From Ophthalmolycus amberensis (taxonomy: Eukaryota > Chordata > Actinopteri > Perciformes > Zoarcidae): a stretch of DNA of 64,000 nucleotides. Positions 23,680 through 33,800 of this stretch are shown here, one piece after another; the first letter of the stretch is position 1; every line of letters begins with the position of its first letter. Both the position numbers and the translations under genes were made by a program. The notes under the pieces are model-generated. The model had not been told where the DNA came from. It saw only the letters and a program-made list of their open reading frames with translations, and did not search any database. The stretch is from assembly GCA_024529925.1 (NCBI GenBank), contig JAFEUB010001184.1, positions 23,795 to 87,794 on the forward strand, read 5' to 3'.

Positions 23680-24900
23680 CTCCTCCTCAGTGTGCTGCTG
23701 CTCACACTGAACCGTTTGGAAAGATGTGAGAAAAGTGAGATTTTTTTGTTTTTGTCGAGTTAGAGCTGTTTACATGCCGAATGAAAATGAATACTTCTGT
23801 TTACATGTAGCCATACATGTAGTAGTACATACTCTGAGTACAGCCTCCGTCTTTCATTATTTTTGCGATATGTTTTTTCAAACCGTAGTTGGTTTGTGTT
23901 CAACGCACAGCGCTGGCCGTAAACAGACAGTGTGACGTCTTAACACGCCTCATTGATGCACACATTCTGAATGTGCTGGATACATGTCCAAAGAATGTCC
24001 ATAGCAGCTGAATAATATCGCTTATCCCACACGTCTTAATCGGAAGATGCTCCGTTTGGAATAAAGGCTAATTCAGAATATCCAACATGATGTTTACAGG
24101 ACACAGATCAACTTCAGAATATTGCCATATTGGGAATAAATGTGGAATATTAGTATACATGTAAACATAGTCAGTGTTATATAATTCAGTATAAACATTT
24201 GTTTCACTAGCATGTACAAAAACAAAAGGCGTGAAATCTTTTGGACCACAGAATTTTGGGAAATGATAAATCATTTTAATCAGCAGCAGTACACTTGATG
24301 AATATTTCATCACACTCATACTGTCCTGATTTTATCATTACTGAATGAATGCTGCATATTTTCTGAAAACATATTTATGTTTTGTGCCTTTGGTATGACT
24401 ATGTTTGTACTAATATCACAATAGGTACTTGCTCCATACCATTATTTAAGTGGGACCACCCCCATCCTATATGAAAAGCACCAAACTGTATTAATAGGCT
24501 AGTCCATTGACAATAACCGCCTATATATACACAACTCTTCTCTATTAATATACAATTGACACGTTAATAACATACTTGTCTTAACATACTCTTATTTGTC
24601 TGTTTATCATGTTTCATCATACATTTTCATATTTTCTATTTCACATTATGTCTTATAATTATATTATATTATGTCGTGTTTATTGTTATGCACCATTCCT
24701 TGTATGTGTAACGTACTTGGCAACAAAAGCATTTCTGATTATTTTTTACATAGCTTCCTTCATAACTCAGTCTTGTTCCAACATAGGGCTTTGTTGACAG
24801 CTGTTGTGGGGATGTAAGGGCTTACCTGCTGGGGCTCCTCCACCACGGTGACATACTCCACTATGTTCCCTCCACCATCTGACACCACCACAGAGTTCAT
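19688..24900 (-). CDS. elf2: ETS transcription factor ELF2 (E74-like factor 2)
   Basis: Eight minus-strand exons join in phase to 564 residues: 24900-24826, 23706-23391, 23057-22950, 21985-21869, 21682-21599, 21105-20913, 20788-20534 and 20234-19688. The start [11 protein letters not shown] and the segments [38 protein letters not shown] and [15 protein letters not shown] match the N-terminal region typical of ELF1/2/4. A basic AT-hook-like patch KRKRGGGRKPK is at residues 201-211. The ETS domain is at about 236-320, with the recognition helix [17 protein letters not shown] carrying the DNA-contacting arginines 295 and 298. The C-terminal part is Ala/Thr/Pro-rich and contains [12 protein letters not shown] and [12 protein letters not shown], close to ELF2 rather than ELF1. 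An uninterrupted run of 16 glutamates (23641-23688) follows exon 1. The position next to noct and mgarp matches human ELF2. A duplicated teleost paralogue (a or b) cannot be told from this sequence. Confidence 0.94.
20791..20819. repeat. (CA)n directly at the 3' splice site of elf2 exon 7
   Basis: On the minus strand this is a (TG)n tract ending in the CAG acceptor of exon 20788-20534, so it takes the place of a pyrimidine tract. Confidence 0.9.
22417..22452. repeat. Inverted repeat, 14-bp arms, 8-bp loop
   Basis: GTATGTAGTAGGCA at 22417-22430 and its exact complement at 22439-22452, in the intron between elf2 exons 3 and 4. The motif resembles the ends of a common fish miniature transposon. 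Confidence 0.75.
23641..23688 (-). repeat. elf2: GAG/GAA triplet run encoding 16 glutamates in ELF2
   Basis: Sixteen consecutive Glu codons at the start of exon 2, near the acidic N-terminal activation region. Mixed GAG and GAA codons suggest it is not a very recent pure expansion. Length variation between individuals is plausible. Confidence 0.85.
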
Positions 24901-25569
24901 CACTCATTCCTACCAAAACAAACAAGTACACGGGTCAGGCTGGAGAAGATGGGTGTGAGCGTGAGTGATCATGTGAAAGCCCCACGGTTCCTCTCATGAC
25001 TTAGTACGAAATGCATGCAATTCAGGATCCAGAAGAAAAACCGTACAGTTGGCAAAATGCCAGCACGACTAATTTTTACAACCGCGTCCATCCCCTCAGA
25101 CGCCGCTGAGCCTCTCCATCACACGGGCTCATGTTTACTTCCTGCGCGGGTCCGTGGCTACAACTACTGTACAAACTCTGCGGCTAACGCGTCGGCTAAC
25201 GACAACGCTCCTGTTACTTACTTAGCGAACAAAACTTAAATTAGCTAACGTTACTCCTACTCGCGTTGTGCACTTTTGTCGCGTAACGTCACACATTTCG
25301 TTCCATAAGAATAAATAAACAGAGGATTGTCCTGTAAAAGATGGTTTCGCCCAACACCGAATAACATAGCCAGCTAGCATTAAGTTTAACGAACAAGCTC
25401 GAAACACTTGACGTTAGCATACGGCTAGCAAACATTGATACCGCACTTAACATTTAACTAGTACACTGTCACTGACTGACCAAGTGGCCCAATTAAGACG
25501 TCTGTATTGGGAGTTGTGCTCTATCCGAGCTCGCTGGTGTGTTATAGCAATGAGTTTCCTCCCCCTTAC

Positions 25570-25910
25570 CTTGTTTTGCTTTTGCTTGTCAGAAGAAAAG
25601 CTCCGCGGCTATCGCTAGCTGGGCCTAACGTTAGCCGAGCTGTCAAGGCCAAAACGCTTACTTTGCTCGCATAAAACCAGTGTTTCCACGTCCTCCGTCC
25701 CTCAAAATCACTTTTGCAGACACTTATCGCCTTCCTGCGCCGGGATCTATAGAGTGGACGCGGACGCAAGCCTTGAAGTGGTGTTTTGATTCCAGCTCGT
25801 TTCTTGCTATCCTGTAGCTTTCCGGTGCGTCGCCTCTTCGCTGCAGCGGATATCCAGGCGGGCCAGAGCACGGCCCGCCGTGACGTCACCACGACAGAAC
25901 CCCACCAATG
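25570..25910 (-). promoter_or_regulatory. elf2: elf2 promoter and 5' non-coding exon
   Basis: On the minus strand AACAAG|GTAAGG at 25570 is a strong splice donor, and a matching acceptor (GGTAG) lies 11 bases before the elf2 ATG. This indicates a non-coding first exon. Upstream is a GC-rich block with a full CRE, TGACGTCA (25881-25888), and a CCAAT box (25905-25909). The exact start of transcription is not visible. Confidence 0.6.
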
Positions 25911-27618
25911 GGCGCAATCTCGTATGTGTTTTTTTTGTTTTGTTTTTTTTGTAAGAAAGAAAGCTCGTAAATATGGAGGCCCATTTCCGGCAGCAAAAAA
26001 AAAATAATAATATGTAAAAAGTTATCATTATAATTTTTTTTAATTTACAAAAAAAAAATACAAAAAAGAGAGGAAATATGAGATGGAAAGTCGGTTTTAT
26101 TCTTTCTGTGCTTAGTACAATTCCACGTGAAACAGCAAGCAATTGAAGTATACCATCTGTTGTAAAGCCATGTTTAAAGTAGTCTTCAATGTACTCACAA
26201 TACATTTCTGTCAAATGTAGGGTAACCTAAGCCATAGAGCTGCTTCTATGACTGTTGTCTTAAAGAATCTTATAATTTCGACTTTCTATCTCAGAATTTC
26301 TCTTTTTTTTGTGATCTTTTTTTAGTGATTAAAAAAAATAAAATTTGCTAATGGAAATGGGCTTCCATACATAAGTCCTCCTGTGGAACAAAAATCACAA
26401 ATTTACCCACAAATATGTTGTATAATTACATAAACAGTCATACCAATTAATGAACACGTAAGGTACATGAAAGCTCATATTAATTAGCCTGCCGTGATTA
26501 TTAAAGGATACGTTCACAATTTTTCAAATCCGTCTGAAAACAACGGCCAGGTGCCCAAACGAACATCGTTAACGTTTTTACTTGCCATAATCACCCCCCC
26601 TACTCTTACAGGCCTTTCTGATGTGCCTCTAATTTAAGAGATGAGGGACAAAATCCACAGTCTTTGTTCCATTCCACAATACATCCAAAAGTTAATCTAA
26701 GTCTATAAGCAGTCAGTATAATTTGAAAAAAATGCTTAGCATTTGTGTGGAATAGTTATAACTGGCGGACCAGGGGGGGATCTTCCCCGGGGAATGTTTT
26801 AAATCAACCTGCTCTATTTTGACGCTTTTTAATGCTCTCTGGCACCTTATTCACATGCAAAGTAGCCGACACGTCCTAGTAGAATGTAAATGTGTAACCT
26901 CCCTCAAAAACCATTGTTTACATTCCAGATTAATTATGAATTTTAATGTAAAGATATATACGCTCTGCCATCTGCACTCTACTGTCACTTGTTTCTCACA
27001 AAAACGTGTTTTGTGACCTTTGACCACAAAATTCTAATCAGTTCACCCAGTGCAGGTAGATGTTTGTGTTAAATTTGAGGAAATGCGTTGTTCCAGACAT
27101 AACACATTCCAGAGAAAGGGTTAGACCTGAGGTCACAGTGACCTTGACCTTTGACCTCCAGAATCGCTGTGCCTGCGGTGTATGAATGAGTATGAATGAT
27201 TAGATAGTCCACCTAGCAGGTGGCCTCTTGCATGGTAATAATAATAACAATGTTTTAATGTATGATCACATCATAAGAAACTGCTTCAAAAAATACCCTT
27301 TCTTCCATTTTGTGTTAATATTGGCAGTCCCGCTGGATGAAAGTGTGGGGGGGGGGGGGGGGGTCCCGTGCTCCAGATTCCCTTTAAAAAAGCTCTTGTT
27401 TTTACGCAGCAGGGTTTGACAGTCTGCCCTGCTTAGTCCTGGTTCTGGTTCTCCCCTGCCTCCCTCCAGCGGGATCCATCCCATCAGCAGCAGGGATCGG
27501 AGGAGCAGCGAACCTAAGCTCTGCTCCTGGCCAGAGGAGGAATCGCTGCTGACGAGCGCCGAGCTCTCCTCCTCCCGTCAGAGCTTTCGACTGCAAGGTC
27601 GAAGGCAACAGCGAAACT
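25911..27618. other. Intergenic between elf2 and mgarp, with dispersed repeats
   Basis: No exon supported. 26500-26710 (from GGATACGTTCACAATTTTTC) and 27000-27180 (with GACCTTTGACCACAAAATTC) resemble widely dispersed fish repeats that I recall without a family name. The second carries TGACCTTTGACCT, a DR1-type nuclear receptor site, at about 27149. A homopolymer of about 14 G is near 27347-27362. Confidence 0.45.
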
Positions 27619-28000
27619 GGATCTGTGTCTGTCCATGGTGGGCTGGTCTCTGCTGGAGGATCTGTGTCTGTCCATGGTGGGCTGGTCTCTGCTGGAGGAT
27701 CTGTGTCTGTCCATGGTGGGCTGGTCTCTGCTGGAGGATCTGTGTCTGTCTATGGTGGGCTGGTCTCTGCTGGAGGATCTGTGTCTGTCCATGGTGGGCT
27801 GGTCTCTGCTGGAGGATCTGTGTCTGTCCATGGTGGGCTGGTCTCTGCTGGAGGATCTGTGTCTGTCTATGGTGGGCTGGTCTCTGCTGGAGGATCTGTG
27901 TCTGTCTATGGTGGGCTGGTCTCTGCTGGAGGATCTGTGTCTGTCTATGGTGGGCTGGTCTCTGCTGGAGGATCTGTGTCTGTCTATGGTGGGCTGGTCT
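27619..28000. repeat. 39-bp minisatellite, 9.8 copies
   Basis: The unit starts GGATCTGTGTCTGTC and ends TCTCTGCTGGA. The period is exactly 39 bp from 27619 to 28000. Copies differ mainly at one base (CCATGG or CTATGG); the order of the ten copies is C,C,C,T,C,C,T,T,T,T. The period is a multiple of three, so three reading frames stay open on both strands and give apparent proteins of 125-172 codons. These are artefacts of the repeat. No splice sites or homology support a gene. Confidence 0.97.
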
Positions 28001-29018
28001 GAGACTTTGTATGTAATCTCGACGCGCGTCAAAAAATCAACGCGACCGGTGTGAACGCAGCATAAGTGTGTAGAAGGGCGATGTCCTTCAGGTAGAGATA
28101 GGTATCTTTAGGATAGTATTACTGCTAGGAGCTATACTCTTATCAATACTCGGTTAGTCTTCATGACTACATAATTAATTATAAAAACATACAATTAAAA
28201 AAATAAATTCAGAGCAGGATTATAATATATTTTTTACACTAGATAGAACTAAATACTGTTTTTAGAGCAGCAACAGTCACTTTTAAAGTCAATAATATCT
28301 TACTGGAAACAAATATGACTGAATAACATTCCTCAGTGAAGTTTGTAATGAATGAAGAACATGAGTCAGTCCTCTTCCCTCCTGTCCTCTGCTGATTCAG
28401 ATATATATTCGTATAGGTATACCTCTAGAGAGAGGAGGAGCTGCTTTGTCTCAGGCAGCAGATACATTTACAAGAACAAACTAAGATAAACAGTTAGACT
28501 ACAGACACTCAGCTTTTGTTTAAAAAAAAGAAAGAAGCTTTAGCCGAGCTAGTGTGCCGTAAACACAGCGGTGGTGGATGAGAGCAGCTTGAATTCGGTT
28601 TACATGTCCATGCTTGTTCAACAGATTTGACAAAGTTTTGACTTTTTACTCCAGAAAGTTTTATTGCACTAACAGTAACGAGTGTAGTTGTCGTCTTCAC
28701 TTCACAGTCTCCACCGCGGCCCTTCAGCTGACTGACATTGTGTGTGTGTGTGTGTGTAGTTGGAGGAGATTAGCACCAACAGAGAGAGCACAGGAGATGA
28801 GCGCTGCAGGGTGACAATGTATTACACCAGCCATTTAAAATGACCAGTAACCCATTATCATTACTTTGAACTTGAATCATTTAGCACAGGGGCTGCTCGT
28901 CTGTTTTTGTGACTTTACAGGACACACACTTATGTCAACTTAGGGCGAGTCAAGCAGTCAATTGTTGTGGGAAAAATTGGCTAAAGAATGACAGCACAGA
29001 AATCATGTTTAATCCCAC
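28001..29018. other. Intergenic, no gene seen
   Basis: AT-rich sequence downstream of the mgarp poly(A) candidate, with a short (GT)n near 28741-28757. Nothing else can be supported. Confidence 0.5.
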
Positions 29019-29024
29019 TTTATT
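29019..29024 (-). terminator. mgarp: Candidate mgarp distal polyadenylation signal
   Basis: AATAAA on the minus strand, about 1.86 kb after the stop codon of the distal last exon of mgarp. It would give a long 3' UTR. Other sites are possible. Confidence 0.35.
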
Positions 29025-30878
29025 AAGCAAAGAAACAAGAAAAACGGTATTATGTGAAAGTCACAGTTTCAGTCATTTGCCAAGTCAAAGGCATCCACTC
29101 ACATCAGACTACAAAATCCTTTCTGCGAGCAGCGAAGACCGCCAAGAGTGTAATTTCTCTCATTTCCATTTCAAAAAATTCATAGTCTTGTTCAAATCTT
29201 CCCTCAGTGATTCCATTTCAAATACAGTCCACAGAGCTAACACAGCCAGAGGTTCAATGGTAGAGGTGAGAACATCTGAAAGAGGAAGTCCCAGAAGAAA
29301 GGACCACAACAGCAGCTGTCAAAGCATTTCACACAGGAGACTTCACTTCAGACATTACGCAACACCTCCAAAACACACACACACACACTTCATGTCACAC
29401 CCACATATCTGATATTACTACTGTTCATACTTGCTGCAAAGCCATTAAATCACACATCTACACAGATCTGACCGCTAGAACGAAGACAAGAAAAGCAAAG
29501 AGTGAAAGAACACGATGCTGCTCATCCACCTCACTCAAGCCACAGCCTAGATTAAAAACAAACAGTGTTACGTATTGAATCTAGATCAATGACTGAGGCG
29601 CAGATGTGGACAAAAAGGGTACAAGGATTTTGGCTAAGTTTAATAAATGTCCCATGTATTTCATACATTCACTGAATAATAATTAGAAAAGTGTCATGAA
29701 ATCAAAACGCCTCCAGTATTTAGTTTTATAAGATGAGTTTGGGTGATCAAATGACAGCTTTTGAAAAGAATAACGATGTGCATATTGAAGTCAGTGGCTT
29801 AGCAACTGTGTTGTTGGCTCAGGAAGTGTAACCTCCGTGTGACTGCGTCATGAAGAGGTCAGGAGTTTCATTTGTAAGGACTGAAAACACGAGGACCGGT
29901 GAGGTAGCTTCTGTACAAAGGGGCCGTTGAGCCAGTGTGTTCAAGGTGTTTCTTCATAACAATAGTACAACAGGTGTTTTCCAGCTGTGTAGAATGCTGA
30001 AGTAAAACACAACCCCCCCGCCCCCTTGCTTCTCTAAAATGTGTAACTAGTTTCTGAAGCAGTAAACACTGACTGTAACTGAATGGCTCAGTGAGGCTAC
30101 TAAAAGATATACCAGAGATCTGTTCAACTACTGACTGGGCTCATCCGGGACTACGGAGTCAAGACATGGAAGTCGGTGTAGAGTGTCACAGTAAGGGGCT
30201 CATATGTCGGGTTGATGGCTCCACATAGCGGGCATTGAACACTGTGCGGTATGTGTATCTTTACACTGGAATGACATATTATCCCTTGCAGTGTTTTTTA
30301 TGGGAGTAAGGGGAAAGTGTTGGAGGACGGCACATCCATCTTCTTCTGCAGGATAGAAAGTCATCATTCAGGAAGCTGTTTACTGTGATGGACAGAAGCA
30401 CTGAAGTCAATAGTAGTGTACACTGTCTGCAGCCATACAAACACCAATATATTTAATATATTCCAATATTAATATATTTTAAAAACAAAAAAAACAATTC
30501 TACATCCCTAGAGTGTATTTGAACCGTCAGCATAGAAATGTGGACGGGTGGGAATGTTATATTTTAAGAATAAGTACGTCATGTCCACAGCATGCTCTAA
30601 CTACCATGGTAGAAATAAATCAAAGGCTCAGTACCTTATTTGGAACTACTGCATTTGCATCCTAAGAAGGCGTCGCCTACCCTGAGTAGCAGAGTGTAAA
30701 AACCCATGTTAAAGAGATTTTTTTTTAAACCACTATATATAATTAATGAAGCATACTGATAACACAAATTGGTCTCTTAAAGCCTTTCTCAAAACACTGC
30801 TACACTGAAACCAAGATTAGGACATATGAGAAAAATACTGATCAGCGTCCGTACATGGAGTAACCAATCTGAGATCAG

Positions 30879-33800
30879 TCAAAAAACAAAGTTATCTGGT
30901 ACCTCAGAAGCAGGGGCGTCGTCGTCTGGAGCTGGTATGATTCTACCAGTCATGGACCCCACTCCAAGCACCTTGGGCGATTTATCAGCTTTAGGTGTTC
31001 CTTCCAGGACCATGACAATGTACTCTCTCTTTGCACCTTCTGCCAGGGTCTCAGTAGCTGCTTCTTCCACCACCACAGGGCTTGCTACTTCTGCAGCAGG
31101 GGTTGCCGCAACTTCTTCCTCAACTGTGGTGGTGACTGGTTCTTCACCAAGAGCTGTGGTAACATCAGGTTCTACTGGCGCCAAGGCTTCCTCAACCACT
31201 GGTGCAGCCTCCATTGGTGCAGGGGCCTCTTCTGCTGGTGCAACCTCTGCTGTGGCTGGGGCCTCTTCGACAACTGGTGCAACCTCTACTGGTGCAGGGG
31301 CCTCTTCGACAACTGGTGCAACCTCTACTGGGGCTGGGGCCTCTTCGACAACTGGTGCAACCTCTACTGGGGCTGGGGCCTCTTCGACAACTGGTGCAAC
31401 CTCTACTGGGGCTGGGGCCTCTTCGACAACTGGTGCAACCTCTACTGGGGCTGGGGCCTCTTCGACAACTGGTGCAACCTCTACTGTGGCTGGGGCCTCT
31501 TCGACAACTGGTGCAACCTCTACTGGGGCAAGGGCCTCTTCTACTGGTTTAGTAGCCTCCTCAACTGGTGCCACGGACTCATCGATGTCTTCAACAGCAG
31601 TTGCCACCTCTTCCTTTACTCCAGTGATCTTTGATACGTCTAGAGCAGAGGCAGCTGCCAGCGGCACTGAAACACAAAATCCAGCCATCCAAACATCACT
31701 GATGCTTAAGTTATATATTTTTTCCCACATTAAGGTAACTCAACTTGTGGTGTTTAACCAAATCCAGTGACAGCAAATCTATCTGGTGGATTGCGACAAC
31801 GTGCAGGTGCAATGTCAACAGTTGCAGTAGAAGAATAAGGTGCAACAGAAAAGCAGTTTTAGTCGCTAAGGGTGTCGATGTAGTGCCATAAACCAATGAA
31901 GATCTTCCATATCAGAATACGAGTATATGATAAATATCAACACGCATGTACGTATGCGATTTCTTTCACTTTTCCACAAAACATGCAGCGGTGCTGATAC
32001 ACAGTATCTGTGAAGAGACTGGGAATTTTGAACAATACAAATGGAACATACTTTCGGTCATCGTGCACATAGACCCATGCAGAAGGTAAGGGTTGTGTTC
32101 TTGACAAATACAGGTCACAGTGCCTCTCTGACAGTGTAGCAAAGTAGAGTTGGGCGCAGAAAGCAGTGAGAAGAAAACGCAACGCATATGAAAATGCATT
32201 TATTAAGTGTGCATTTCAATCAAGCTGAAATGCTCACTTAATAAATGAAAAGAGCGAGCTTACATCTGCAAGTTCCATGTTGACCAACATTCAATACGAG
32301 AGCCTTTAAACTTGGAACGGATAGCTAGAAATGATCCTTAAAAGCTCCAACACAAATTAGGATTAAAAGACCAATTCAGACAAATTAAAGACTGCAGTAA
32401 ACCTTTCCGCTTTGATAAAGGTTTTATTGTGTGGCTTGATGAGTTACCCTAAAATGTTGACAGTGCTCATTAACCAGTTATAAGTCAAATAAAATAATGA
32501 TCACATATGGGTTAAATCACTCGGTGACTAGTTTCACATTACACTGAAGATAAAAAGAACACACTGCAGCAGTTACAGTTTGTACAGAGCCATCTCCTCT
32601 TGCTGTCGGGTATACACAGCTGCTCTTTGACACGTGGCGAGGAAGTGCAACAGTACAGAGATTTTCAATGAAATACAGTGTTTGGTCAAATCTCGTGAAA
32701 TAGCATTAGGCCCTTCGTAACAAAAATATACCAATAATATAACAGTATTTGAGGGCTGTTCCTGCCGATTCTGTGTTCACAGTGATCACATTTATTTCAC
32801 CCATAACTGCATAAGAGTCACATAAAGACCTCTTTGCCACTTTGGAAATGTTTCCCTGTGGTGTGCAGCTGTACACCAAGAGGAGCCTGCTGAGTAGAGG
32901 GCTCCGTTATAATCTGAACAAATATAGACATCGCACACGGTGATCTACGCTGCACACCAACAGAAATCACGCTTCAATTGCACAATGCTGCGCCCGATAC
33001 CCACTCCAATAAATACGAGAGAAAATAATATACAGCTTTAGGAAATGAATAGAGGATGATGAACAAGAGGTGAAGCCAGGCACCCAAGGAGAAGCAACTA
33101 CCCTCTAGGGTTCTAGACAGCTACCAGTGTTACTGTTCTCAGTGGCTCTTAATTGAAAGTGGTTTAGAGATAGTTGAGGTTGTGTCTGGTAGTGCGTGTG
33201 TATGTTTCCCTATAATGACTGTGTGGATCTTCAGGCCTCAGAGGCAGCTGCCTCCTCCTCCTCCTCCTCCTCCTCCTCCTCCACCACCACCTCAGGTGAA
33301 GAAGTCGTACCGTTGCTGTCGGGCTCCTCGGCGGGGACGGCGGCTGGCTCTGCGGCAGCCTGGACCGCTTCGGCCATGTGAGCCACTTCTTCCGCAACCG
33401 TCTCCACTTCCTGCGCGGCCTCTGCGACCTCCTCCGCCACCTCGGCGACCTCCTCCGCCACCTCAGCGACGACCTCGGCTACAGTCTCTGCCTCACCATC
33501 AGCGGCCGCCTCCTCTTCGCCGACCTCAGCCTCTCCGCCGGCCTCCTCAGCTGCCACTTCCTCCCCCTCCTCTCCAGCTGGAACACAAGAAGCAGAAGGA
33601 GCGCATTGGCCAGAGCACCACTACCACGCTCTTCTATCTACTACAGTAAGCAGCCACCCTCCCTCAACGATATCAAATCAGCGGTGCAGCTGCTCTGTGC
33701 TTTCTACAGACACAGACGCTGCACGTTAGAAGATAAACCAGCATTTTAAAAAGCGGCATTATTGTTATATTATCAGCAGCTGGGTTTCCATCCAAGGTGT

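Noticed and set aside
23352..23729. Pro-rich 125-codon plus-strand frame
   Set aside because: Antisense shadow of the acidic elf2 exon 2.
27514..28054. Open frames of 125-172 codons on both strands over the minisatellite
   Set aside because: The 39-bp period keeps several frames open by arithmetic. There is no homology, splice site or non-repeat domain.
28909..29412. 167-codon plus-strand open frame
   Set aside because: No recognisable domain, ends in (CAC)n-type sequence, and lies antisense to the probable mgarp 3' UTR.
33182..33649. Pro/Arg-rich 155-codon plus-strand frame
   Set aside because: It is the antisense shadow of the Glu/Ala-rich mgarp exon 33577-33231.
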